A stretch of 64,000 nucleotides of DNA from Brachypterus glaber (taxonomy: Eukaryota; Arthropoda; Insecta; Coleoptera; Kateretidae): contig OY294048.1 of the NCBI GenBank assembly GCA_958510825.1, positions 13,533,589-13,597,588 on the forward strand, read 5' to 3'. The translations under genes were made by a program, and so were the position numbers. This document shows positions 10,810-21,090 of this stretch, piece by piece (the stretch's first letter is position 1; every line of letters begins with the position of its first letter). The notes under the pieces are model-generated. The model was not told the origin of the DNA. It made no database searches and saw nothing but the letters and a program-made list of their open reading frames with translations.

Positions 10810-11058
10810 TCGATAGGTTTATCCAGTCTCTGCTTTTAGCAGTAGATGTCGCTAGCTGTTTTTGCTTTTCCTTACAACGATTTTTAAACTCTATATAGAG
10901 ATATATGGAAAGGATTTGATTTTCGTAGTTGTCCCTACTACCGATATGTGGCTCTGAAGAGTGCTAAAAAGCACGAAATCGATCAGTCACTTCGTAGGGA
11001 CGACTGCGTTAAGCAAACAAAAGTCGTTTTAAGGAATAGTAAAATGTTTTATATAGAT
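10810..11058. repeat. Inverted partial copy forming a 249-bp-arm hairpin
   Basis: Starts TCGATAGGTTTATCCAGTCT, the reverse complement of 10763-10782, and stays near-identical to the end at 11058. The loop is 27 nt (10783-10809). The DNA after the arm (ATTGCATTATTATTAAA) resembles sequence at 10486-10502 inside the unit, which may mark the breakpoint. Confidence 0.9.
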
Positions 11059-11159
11059 ATTGCATTATTATTAAAATTATTATCGATATATTGTATTATT
11101 TTTTCTTTGGGGGCTTGTTAGTTCGGCTTGAAGATTTTTTTTTATATAATTTTCAATAA

Positions 11160-11345
11160 TAACTGAGATCAGTGCCCTAGTAGATAAGTAACGTTGTATT
11201 AAGTTTTCGCAACGTTGAATTATTGTTTAAAATCATGTTGTCACAATGTATAAATGTTCCGCTTCACAACGTTGGATACTAACGATATACTCTAACATTG
11301 CCACAACGTTGTATTTTAAAAATGCCACAACGTTCAAATTTTATT
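11160..11345. repeat. Cluster of ACAACGTT half-sites
   Basis: CAACGTT or AACGTTG occurs six or more times in under 200 bp in both orientations (for example GTAACGTTGTATTA, CACAACGTTGTATTTT, CACAACGTTCAAA). Probably a worn MITE with short subrepeats. Confidence 0.5.
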
Positions 11346-11598
11346 TTATTTATGGGGGCATTCCAGTTCCTTGTTTAATTAAAAAATACCTTGAATAAAA
11401 ATAAACCACTGTATACATGTATACATGTTGATACAGGTAACATAAGGTTAAATTTAAAGACAATATCTCAAAATGTTCTTAAGTTATATCGTGGTCATAT
11501 ATTTTTCAAGGAGTCCAACAAACTTAAAAGTATGGTACTTTTTGTATAAAAGTTGGAATCATTTTGTTTTTTTAATTTTTTAATTTTTTTTTTTGCAG

Positions 11599-11825
11599 TA
11601 CCATCATGATAAAGTGGTTGATACCGCTTTTGCTGTCAGCCTTGATAGGATTACTGGTAATATTACAAGAAGCTGAGAGTTGCAATGAAGCTGTTTGCGG
11701 CAGCGTAGTTAGCAAATGTTTGCTGACGCAGTCCTGCAAGTGTGACAGAAAAAAAGACTGCACTTGCTGTAAGGATTGCTCCAATTGTTTAAGCTATTTG
11801 TATACTGAATGCTGCTCTTGCGTGG
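11599..11825 (+). CDS. tsg: tsg coding exon 1
   Basis: Acceptor TTTTTTGCAG at 11589-11598; ATG at 11606; donor GTAAGT at 11826. Encodes the signal peptide and the first Cys-rich block up to SCV. The exon starts 7 bp before the ATG, so further 5' UTR lies in an upstream exon. Confidence 0.95.
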
Positions 11826-14800
11826 GTAAGTTTTTTACTTCTTATTTTCTCTAGGAAAGTCTTTTTTTAGGCTTTGGTTTTGGCCATTGGCCACACAGGT
11901 TTTCTTTTAATTTTACGTGATTTTAAACTATCCATCCTTAATGCAACAATTATTTTTTTTTTTATATCTGCGAAAAAAAAAAGTTTCTGACTGTCAGTAG
12001 ATATGTCCTGGAAAATTTGTGACCGTAACTTAAGTACGCTTTAAGCAAAATTTTGGAACACATAGGTTCCTTGACCAAAGTTCTCAGATGGGATTATTAT
12101 GGTAGAAATAGGGATGGCCCTTACCCAAAATCCAAACCCAAAAGTATTTTAAAAAATAAAAAAAAATGTTTTTTTCATTTTTTTGGAAAAAAAATATAAA
12201 AATAAAAATAAAACTTGTGGGAAAGCATTATGTTTATGTTAAATTATTTTGTATATTATTGTGCTATATTTAGAATTTAATTATATTTTAACAATTATAT
12301 TTTTATTTTGTATTTATTGGTCTCATAGATAATAAAGATTATTATTATAAGAGTAGATGCGTTTACCAGAATTAAGGAAGTTATGCATGCCTGATAAAAC
12401 AATAATAAATAATTATATACTTCATTTAATCAGACTAATATACTTTAAATTAGACCCGCTAAGTGTTAAGTGTCATAAAACCCAACAATTTATACAATAC
12501 TAGCCGTAATGCCCGTTCTTCTCACGCGTTACTTTGTTCAGAATTTGATTTTTTTACTTTCGAACATTTTTATAATATTTTCAGTGGTGCTCCACTCCAA
12601 AGAATTTTTTTTTGAGGGGAGGGGGCAAAGCAAATATTTCCCAACTAAAAATTCAAAAATTGAGAAACCCAAATCAAAAAAACAGCTTTACCCATGACCG
12701 TGAAATTTTGCTGACTAAAAAATAGGTCCTTACATCTGAAAAATTCCCAAGCTTTCCAATTTTTCCAAGTAAACAATTTACTGACCAGTTTTCTTTTTAA
12801 ATAAAAAGTAAAATTAAAATTATTTAAAACTAATAGAAAAATCTCAAAAAGTACTGGAAATTTTTTTAATATCTGTAATATATCGGAGAAAAATAAGTGA
12901 CCACCCATACACCCTTACTTAAAAAAAAAAACTAAAAACATCCTATTTGTTGTTTTAAGAAAAACGTGTATCAAGTATGAAAATATTTATATTTGAAACA
13001 TTTTCCGCGAAGTTATTTCTTTACACATCTCAAAATTTATTTATTCTACGATTGTTTTTTAAGAAAAAAGTCACCAATATGGTAAAAAAATAATTAACCT
13101 GGAAATAAATTAGAAATTAAAATTGCTTAAGAAAGCAATTGCTTATTTCAAAACTTTTGTAAGAAGTACACATAGGGCCGGACCGACTAAGCCGGGGCCC
13201 CGGGTTACCGCGGTCACAATTTTTTCCTAAAGGACCCATCGACCAACCAAAAAACAGATTTTTTGTGCGGAAATCGTATTTTTTTGCATGTAAAATGTCG
13301 AGAAACGATAAAAAAGCATTTTTTTTCACTAACATGACTTTCTTAGGGGAAAGTAATAATTTGTATACTTTAAGGTCAGTTAACCAGAAACCCTATATCA
13401 CACAGAACGTGCTTTATTTACAAAAATAATCATTACAAAAATTGTGTATTGTTACCTTTTCGCCAGAAAAACATTAACAAAATATATTCTTTTCTAGATA
13501 TGTGCCCGAAGCCCAACGACACTGGAAGTGAGCTAAGCAAAAAATCCTATGTAGAAGATTTCGAAGAAAATGTTCCCGGTTTATTTAAAGTACTCACCGA
13601 ATACCCGGACGAAAACAATAGATGGAACAGTACCACTTTCCCTGTGGACATAGATATCAGCCAGTACGATTCGAAAAAACAAATCAAAATTATTATGGGT
13701 AGGTTAAATATTAAAATAAACAGAGACCTTAGTTTTTGTAATAAACATGGTTTGGGTTTGTTTTGCCGATAGCCAATCTGTTGTTTAAATTTCAAGTCTC
13801 CAACTTAAAGTGTTCTAGAATTATCGTTTTAACAATTTTTTACAGACAAACCTACTGACGAACCGACAATTTATTTTTCTTGAAAATCCGTATTTTTAAA
13901 TATTTAATATAAAGGTTATATTCCTTCCATTTTAAATTTACATCCACTATTACTCATAGATTTTATTTTTTCTTCTGCCAGATAAGATAAAAGGGAAAGT
14001 CTTAAAACAAGATCTTGGATTAGTAAAAAAATATTGTATATCTTTCTGTCCGGGAAAATTTGTGACCACGATAACGTTTTGAGCTAAAGTATTCAGATTA
14101 CAGCTTTCTTATATAAAGTTCTCGGCTGGGAATGTTTTTGGCTCAAATCCGCTGGGACAAGGGCGGTAAATACTGTTCTTTTGTGTATATTGGCGGTATA
14201 ACAAACAAAAAATTTTGTAAAAAGGTACAATATTACTTATTGTTAAAGAATTTTGTTTTTAAATGTAATTATTCAATTTCAAAAAGGCCATTTTCGCGAA
14301 AAAATCTGTCTCTCGGTCTGTTTGTCGGCCTGTCGGGTAAAACACACCAACGCGTTGATCCAAACAATTACGTAAAGTTAAAGGGACAAAGGGAGTAAAT
14401 ATATTTATTTTTTGTAAAAGCTCACATAATATTAGGGCAGACTAACATCTCTACTCTAAATTTCTCTACTCCCTAACATACCTACTCCACAACAACTCTA
14501 CTCCGTAACATCTCTACTCCATAACATATCTACTCCGTAACAACTCTACTCCACACTATAGACACTCGATTAGCCACTTGTCTTAACTCAAAAGAATATT
14601 TGTCATGCTAAGTCACTGTCAAACATGAATTCAGTTTATTAATTACTTACATATTAGTGCATGTTAAGAGTACGCGGTCATTGTTGCTTTTAGAATAATT
14701 CATTTATGATTGTTCTAGATTTACATTTAAAGATAAACGTTTTGTAGGAAAAAAATAAAATAATCTAGAAGAAGAAGATTCTTTGTTCTTTGAACTGCTC

Positions 14801-17800
14801 ATTTATTATTAGGTGGCTAATAAAGTGCATATAGTGTGGAGTAGAGTTGTTACGGAGTAGAGATATTATGGAGTAGATATGTTACGGAGTAGAGTTGTTG
14901 TGGAGTAGGGATGTTAGGGAGTAGAGAAATTTAGAGTAGAGATGTTAGTCTGCCAATATTAGCTATACAGTCAGGTCCAAAAATGATCAAAAAGATTAAA
15001 AAATAAATGCCCAGAGAGAGAATTTTATGAGCTTTAAAATAATGTCCCACACGACTCCCCTTTCCATTAAAAAAAATCCCCCTATGCCCCCTGTCCACAT
15101 TTTAATAGCTGCTAATAACAAATATAGGTATGGTTTAAGTTGTCTTACTTACGAGTTCCAAATTTGAAGTCGACAAATCCACTCGTTCAAAAGTTAAGAG
15201 GGTCCCCTCTGTATAACAAAAAAAATTGTCGTAGAAAGGCAAGGCTGATCAGTTAATATAACGTGTAGTATTATTAAATTAATTTAGTAAAAAATACAAT
15301 CTTTCTTTTAATTTAATTTTGTAAATTTTTATTTGTTTTTAGTTAGCCAAGAACAGGAAACACTACCGACACGACCGAACGTCATAACCCTTAACTGCAC
15401 AGTGGCCTACTGGTCCGAATGCATGAGCTGGACGAAGTGCAAAAACAGTTGCCTGGCGTTGGGTTCCAAAAGTTACCGATGGTTCCACGATGGGTGCTGC
15501 GAATGTGTGGGGGAAAATTGTATCAACTACGGCATTAACGAAAGCAGGTAAATAACAAAATGCTAAAAAAATCTTGGTTGATAAATAACCGGTTTCACCG
15601 CACTTATTTTCTCGCGAAAATGTGTGATAAGCATTGAGGTTTTATATATCTACTGGCTCTGGAAAATTAAGGGCTGTTTATTGATTTTTTTCAGGTAAGT
15701 AATCGCAACTTTATTCGAACGACCTACAAAATATCAATTAGTATAAACTCAGCGCATTATCTATCTGAGTAACAAGTTGGATCAAGGAAGCTATGATTAG
15801 TGGTTTAAAAATGACTTTTTTCTATTTTGCGATTCTTATAAGCTCATAATCACACGCATTTTGCGTGTTCTTATAGACCCATAAGAGGTATGTACCTTTT
15901 TTTCTTTTGGGTTGGCAACAGACAAAAGCCTATCGCTTGACGTTTTCCGTGCAAATGTCGCTTTAAATTTTAATTTTCTACAAAATTTTGTGCTTAGGTT
16001 ATTTTTTACCGTGTTAAAATTGTGGCCTAGTTAATTGCAGTGAAAAAGAGAAGAGATGACTATAAATATATCAAAATATAATTCGTTCTTAGAATTTGAA
16101 ACATGGTGTAAACTGTAATGCCAATTCGAAACAAAAAACCCTAAATCAGTCATCAATTTAAATGTAAGTTTTTTAAAATTTTAGAGCAAAATAGAAAAAG
16201 TTGTATAAAGTACTCGTTTCATAACACGTTTTTAGCGCACTAGTACTTTAGAAAACTCACCGCAAGCGGCTCGTTTTCTAATCTTGTACTCGTGCGCTAA
16301 AAACGTATGTCATGAAACTAGTACTTTAATATACTATTAGTGATATTTTTATTACGCATTCTGCGTTTGATAATTTTTGACATTTAGATTAAAATAACTG
16401 TCATGTTGCAAATCATTATAAAAAGTTTTTAAAAAGTGGGAATTTGTTAAAAGTTATAATAAAAGTAAGTTTTTTTATTTATAATATGCTATTAAAATAA
16501 AATTTTACCCTACTTGAGCTTAAATTAGGTTTTTTAAATAAAATTATGAACAGTATTATGTTAACTCGCCAAAAAATACTTCCACATCGTTTACTGTAAA
16601 ACTCTTATTTAGCACTGTATTATATTGCTTAATTTTTACAAAACAGTTGTAGATTGATACTTTAGTTTCCTTTTTAAAGATTTTTCTTGTAATTTCTTCT
16701 TGTTTTTTAATAATTATTTGGATTTTTTTTAAACGTCAAAATAATGTTTGTATTGATAGTGAATTTGAAACTTGATAGCAACCTTACATAGGGAATTAAA
16801 TATATTCTACCAACCATACAACAAAAAACAAATATGCATCAATAGATTATGCGCGGAGTTTATGTTTTGATTTGTTTGTGAAAAAAATTTTATTGTAAAA
16901 TTCGCAAAATTGTGGAAACCATGGCCTTTGACCCGAAACGCATTTTTTTTTCTATCGTTTGCGCTGACTTTTTTCATGGTTTCCACAATTTTCCGAATTT
17001 TTCAATAATTTTTTTTTTCACAAACACATCAAAACAAATACTATTTGATATTTTGTAGGTATTTCGAATTTGGGACCCTAAATAAAATGACATTAAACTT
17101 CACACTGACGTTTAATGTAATTATATATAGGGTCCCTAGTTCGAATAAAGTTGTGATTACATACGTGAAAAAAATCAATAAAACCCCTTAATTTTCCCGA
17201 GACTCAAGGTATATAACCCCTTAAATTCAAATTTTTTGCTTTCCCCGTAAAAGGTATTAAAAAGTTTGAACTTTATGTGTCGGTTTCTGACGCAGGCTTG
17301 TTACCAACATTTCTGGCTGGGTTTGTATTTTGTAAGAATCGGGATGGGGTAAGAAGGTTAGAGGGGTCACAAATATATATTTTTTTTTTTGAAAAAATGT
17401 TTCAAAAAACATGTTTTTATTTTTGTTTTGTATAAACTAAAAAAAAAAACGTATTCTTTTGATTAACAATATTAGCAGCGGTTTTTCTTTGATTAACTCA
17501 TAGGTATAGAAATAATTTATTATAATTATAACTAGTTAACTGTTAACATGTTATGATTATCTTTAGATGCACGCAGCATAGCGGTATTTTTAACACGATA
17601 TTTTTTTATAAACTACACATGGTTCTACATGTTTACATAATAAGAAAATAAAATAAACAATTTAAAATAAGTATATGAGCAGGCGGAAGCGAAATGCACT
17701 CAAATCACGGTGCGCTGGACAGGGGCGGATCCAGGATTTTACCTATCTTCCAGAAAATTTGTTCTAAACAAAGAAATTTATATAATTTTGGTTCATTATC

Positions 17801-19373
17801 CATGTAATATTCGCGTTTGAATGCTTAGCTATTTATCTGTCTTAAATTATGAAATTATAAAATAAAAACACATAGGTTTTGATTGACTCTGGAGGGCAGG
17901 GGCGATTGACCCTATTGCCCCCTTTGGATCCGCGCCTGGCGCTGGGCCCAAGTTGTTTTTCGACCTTCTAATACCCAATTTTCTTTTATATTATAGCTCA
18001 TAAACAGTATCCGGCGTATTTACAGTTATAGTCTAGTCTTCAAGTTAATAAAAGAGGCTTTACCTGGAAATAATTCAGGGAGTTTAGATTTTTGGTTTAT
18101 TAGGTAGGGTTTAAGGCCGCAAATAAATAATTTTGCGACATTGAACTCGATTTGGAACTGTCATTTTTTTAACTTATTTTTCACAAAAAAACAGACTTTT
18201 TAAAATATCTCAAGATCGGTGCATCCTAGAACAAAAAACTTTTGATATGAAAATAAAGAGGACCAAATCTCCAAAATGTTTTGTGTCATATTTTTTTGTA
18301 CGAAAAGAGAAAAGGTTTAAAAAATATATACCTTTCTTGGAAATACTATAGTTAATATCAGCCGTTACTTTTCTGCTACACAGTGCCCAGGTAGCAAGGG
18401 ATGTTATATCACAAGAAATTAACATCACTTTTGGGTGTATTTTTAAACTAAATCATAACATCACATAATATTGAAAAATAACATGTATTTAACATCACAT
18501 TTGCAACGTAATACGTGTGACGTGACAACCATGTTATTTAATAACAAATATTTAGCAACGCTGTGAATATATCGCATGTCACATATTAACGTGGCTTTCA
18601 CGTGAATGTCATGTTATTTTGCTTCTCACCGACGTTCGAAGCAAAAAAATCGATATAAGATGATGTTGATAGAGTAAATTATTATAAGGAAATTGTATAC
18701 ACATTATACGATTTCCAATGGATAAGGGGCTCTGCCGGGCTTCTCAAGACCACGGACACGGATTAAAGGAATATATTCTCCGCTTAATCTGCAATTTCGT
18801 ATTTAGAATCTATCTGTTTCAATCTGTGATTGTTTCAATTACTGATTGATTTTAAATCCGATTTTTTTATAGGGTTATAGCGTTTTTAATGGTTTTAATT
18901 TAGAAAAAGCTAATATCCTAGAATATTATTTAAATATTAAAGTACCAGTAACGGCATCCATAAGATATTAGATATAACAGGAATGTGGATTTATGATGTC
19001 ACAAACACGTTATTTTCGGGATGTCATTGTGTGATGTTATTAGGGGCGGACTTAGGACATCCCCACCATGCTACATTCTTGTTAAATGAGACTACAATCT
19101 TAACATCACATGTCACATATTAACGTGACTTTCACGTGAATGTCATGTTATTTTGCTACCAGGGTGCTATATTTATATTGCTGTACAAGATGTCAGAAAA
19201 AATAATTTTACCGCTTTTTTAAAAGTTTATAACGCCAATTTTTAATGTTGGTTGTTTTTTTTAGATGCAGGGAATGTCCGAGAAAAGATGAAAGCGCCGA
19301 TGATTTTGACGAAGAAGATGCAGACTACGGAGAGGACGAAGATTACGAGGCTGATGATAAAAACGTACTATAA
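11606..19373 (+). CDS. tsg: twisted gastrulation, four coding exons
   Basis: Joined coding exons 11606-11825, 13498-13698, 15343-15547 and 19265-19373 give 735 nt, 244 residues plus stop, close to known Tsg proteins. Every junction is GT-AG and keeps frame. A signal peptide covers about residues 1-25, then the N-terminal Cys-rich region (CNEAVCGSVVSKCLLTQSC; CTCCKDCSNCLSYLYTECC), the MCPKPND segment, a middle linker, and the C-terminal Cys-rich region (SECMSWTKCKNSC; WFHDGCCECVGENC). The tail is strongly acidic. NXS/T sites include N80 and N117. Family knowledge: Tsg is secreted, binds BMP/Dpp together with Sog/Chordin, and helps shape BMP gradients in dorsoventral patterning. Identity rests on the Cys pattern and is firm. 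Introns are filled with mobile elements. Confidence 0.97.
12560..12680. mobile_element. hAT-like MITE fragment in tsg intron 1
   Basis: The TTTCAGTGGTGCTCCACTCC and AACTAAAAATTCAAAAATTG stretch is an inverted, diverged copy of the interior of the element at 52486-52972. No intact ends here. The rest of intron 1 (11826-13497) is AT-rich, with a GC-rich patch at 13168-13215 that may be the end of another element. Confidence 0.5.
13498..13698 (+). CDS. tsg: tsg coding exon 2
   Basis: Acceptor TTTTCTAG ends at 13497; donor GTAGGT at 13699. Joins with one carried base to give VDMCPKPND, the conserved junction of the family, and ends IKIIM. Confidence 0.95.
14436..14954. mobile_element. hAT-type MITE with 8-bp target duplication in tsg intron 2
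   Basis: Begins GGCAGACTAACATC and ends GATGTTAGTCTGCC, flanked on both sides by AATATTAG (14428-14435 and 14955-14962). The arms, about 140 bp, are themselves a string of CTACTCC(G)TAACA subrepeats. Diverged relatives with AACATCCCTA ends lie near 20165 and 32876. The 8-bp duplication points to the hAT superfamily. Confidence 0.85.
15343..15547 (+). CDS. tsg: tsg coding exon 3
   Basis: Acceptor TTGTTTTTAG ends at 15342; donor GTAAAT at 15548. Encodes VSQEQET through GINES, the main C-terminal Cys-rich domain. Confidence 0.95.
15747..16859. mobile_element. MITE with ACTC-GCGCATTATCTATCTGAGT ends, inserted in the previous element
   Basis: The left end reads ACTCAGCGCATTATCTATCT and the right end GATTATGCGCGGAGT. 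A fuller, shorter relative is 51785-52367; others are at 33360-33930 (right end kept) and 27303 (left end only). Interior parts such as CAAGAAGAAAT and AAACTAAAG-TATCAATCTA are shared. A further ~500-bp repeat (15830-16330) sits inside. Confidence 0.75.
15830..16330. repeat. ~500-bp repeat shared with 63180-63660
   Basis: AATCACACGCATTTTGCGTG, the GGGTTGGCAACAGAC segment, TATCGCTTGACGTTTTCCGT and the terminal GTTTCATAACACGTTTTTAG block occur in the same order and orientation at 63180-63660. The right part (16215-16330) is a hairpin around GAAAAC...CGTTTTC. Confidence 0.8.
17720..17938. mobile_element. Short hAT-like MITE (CAGGGGCGGATCC) in tsg intron 3
   Basis: Begins CAGGGGCGGATCC and ends GGATCCGCGCCTG, flanked by GCGCTGGA and GCGCTGGG, a 7-of-8 target duplication. 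Confidence 0.8.
18387..19163. mobile_element. MITE with CCAGGTAGCAA ends in tsg intron 3
   Basis: Left end CCAGGTAGCAAGG and right end TTTTGCTACCAGG are flanked by GTGC on both sides. The terminal segment with ACGTGAATGTCATGTTATTT at 19130 is also present internally at 18600. The element ends about 100 bp before tsg exon 4. Confidence 0.75.
19265..19373 (+). CDS. tsg: tsg coding exon 4
   Basis: Acceptor TTTTTTTTAG ends at 19264; stop TAA at 19371-19373. Encodes RCRECPRKDESA and an Asp/Glu/Tyr-rich tail ending KNVL. Confidence 0.93.
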
Positions 19374-19386
19374 ACCATATTTTATA

Positions 19387-19392
19387 AATAAA
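19387..19392 (+). terminator. tsg: tsg poly(A) signal AATAAA
   Basis: AATAAA lies 13 bp after the tsg stop codon. The cleavage site would fall near 19400-19415, where an inserted element begins (19406). Confidence 0.7.
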
Positions 19393-19405
19393 TATCTTTT
19401 TCGCA

Positions 19406-20041
19406 GTTATACCCAATTTGATCCCAAGCAAATTCATTCAACGAGATTTTGCCCCACACATTTCATCCCACTCAAATTTGATCCCATTTGGACTTTTTCA
19501 TCACAAAGTCATTTTGTACCAAAATATATGTTATCTACGTTCTGTTCAGTTTAGAAACTATTATATGTTTTTGATTGCCTTAATAATATATTGTTTGAAC
19601 TTTTTCTAATATTTAAAACCATTAAGTTTAAGAAAAAAGTTGTTCCCCATATGGGATTCAAACCCAATACCTTCCAGTCTGTACTCTGGCGCTCGAACCA
19701 ACTAAGCTATCTGGGAAATTCGTTCATTTTAAAATTTTCTTCTGATTTCAACCATATTTTTATTTAGAAAGAGTGGTTGGAATCAGAAGCAAACTACATA
19801 AATTAGAATATTTTATTCCAAAAATATTCTTGGATTAAATACGACGAAACGGGACGAAATGGGTTTTGGGTGTAATTGAACACGAATTACACGTTGAACG
19901 TAGAATTAAATGATTTAGGAATAAAATTACACCGGGATTGTATTTTTTTTTTGGGAGAAAATTGATCTAGGATAAATTTTATTTGGGATAAAATGTGTGG
20001 GACGGTGAATTAAGTTACTTGGGATCAAATTGGGTTCCACC
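19406..20041. mobile_element. Inverted-repeat element with 10-bp duplication abutting tsg
   Basis: CTTTTTCGCA lies at 19396-19405 and again at 20042-20051. Between them the element starts GTTATACCCAATTTGATCCC and ends GGGATCAAATTGGGTTCCAC. Terminal repeats with a 9-11-bp duplication suggest a Mutator-like MITE. It begins 14 bp after the tsg AATAAA, so it may replace or modify the normal downstream processing element. It carries a tRNA-like sequence at 19643-19716. Confidence 0.8.
19643..19716 (-). tRNA. tRNA pseudogene or tRNA-derived SINE head
   Basis: Read on the - strand, 74 nt fall into a cloverleaf: acceptor TCCCAGA against ATGGGGA (four Watson-Crick pairs plus a wobble), a box A match TAGCTTAGTTGG, a D stem GCTT/GAGC, and a box B-like GGTTTGAATCC with one change from consensus. 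The anticodon stem CCAG/CTGG leaves an 8-nt loop, so no sound anticodon can be read. It is probably a pseudogene or SINE remnant. Confidence 0.45.
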
Positions 20042-20164
20042 CTTTTTCGCAATGTTACTTTCGGTAACGTTGTTTAAAAAATAACCAAATGGTTTTTAAT
20101 AATTGACTGAATCTCCTTTGTGCTATCAACTAGCACATTACGGATTTGATTCTATAAAATTGAC

Positions 20165-20830
20165 ACATTAACATCCCTACTCTTAATTTTTCTACTCTAA
20201 TAACCCTAATCCATTTTATTTTTATTTTGGGGATTTGGGAGTATGTAGAATAGAAAACTGCTTTTTCTTTCATTGACTTTTAGACTTTTAGTTTAGGGCG
20301 CCTTCAACCTTTTAATACATAAAAAAAACACATTAACAGACAAAGTAAGAAAAGGTAGTTCTATATTTTATATATCCCTTTACCTTAAAAATCAAAATAA
20401 AATAAATCGCACGAAAAACTAAAAACAATAAAAAAGCCCACTCCTCTACAATTTATAATAAAATACATACTTTACCTTACTTCGCATTTTATTTACTTGA
20501 TTAACCATTTAATAAATAACTGGTTGGCGAAATAAAATACTTTCTTCTACTAGATGTTAATTTTTTTTTGCCCTGGTGCTTGTTTTTAGACAGAATTCTA
20601 GAATAATGAAAAATGTGTTATTCTGATAATCTCTTAAACTAAATAAATAACTGACAAAAACAAAACAAAAAATACTTCAATGAAAAATATTATTTTGAAT
20701 TAATCAAGTTGCTGATCAAGTTCAGGGTTACTGTGGAAGTAGTTTATACGGAGCTGAGCTATTAAAGAGTATGGATTTTAAAGCTTTGTTAGGGAGTAGT
20801 GAAGTTATAATAGGGATGTTATTATGACAA
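20165..20830. mobile_element. Degenerate MITE of the AACATCCCTACTC family
   Basis: The left ATTAACATCCCTACTCTTAA and the right AATAGGGATGTTATTA are inverted relatives of the ends of the 14436-14954 element. The interior is AT-rich without coding potential. Confidence 0.45.
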
Positions 20831-20929
20831 ATTATTGCATATACTTAAAACAAATGCAAAATATTTTAAATAAAGTATACAATAAGTGATGTATTGTACC
20901 TAACTGTTTTAAACGTATCAGGTATCTCT

Positions 20930-21090
20930 CTAGCTTAGTCACAGCATAAGCAGAAACCACACATAGTCCGTGCAAAGGTGCAAGTTCTTTAAAAATAAAC
21001 TTTACACTACGACATTTCAAAACGCTTTGACATAGAGACCTAAAATTTAAATAAAGATTTTCTACGTAATAGAAAACTTATGGTCAATTA
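20930..21090 (-). pseudogene. Degenerate repeat related to 8197-8400
   Basis: Shares GTGCAAAGGTGCAAGTTCTT-like, AAACTTTACACT and ACATAGAGACCT segments, in the same order, with 8197-8400. Possibly the tail of a LINE reverse transcriptase. Confidence 0.3.

Larger units (their letters stand above)
15636..17222. mobile_element. Element with ~84-bp terminal inverted repeats in tsg intron 3
   Basis: The left end contains GGAAAATTAAGGG and TTATTGATTTTTTTCA, then AACTTTATTCGAA; the right end (17139-17222) is the matching inverse. A second pair, CCTACAAAATATCAA near 15723 and its inverse near 17043, extends the match. A second element (15747-16859) is inserted inside. Confidence 0.8.
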
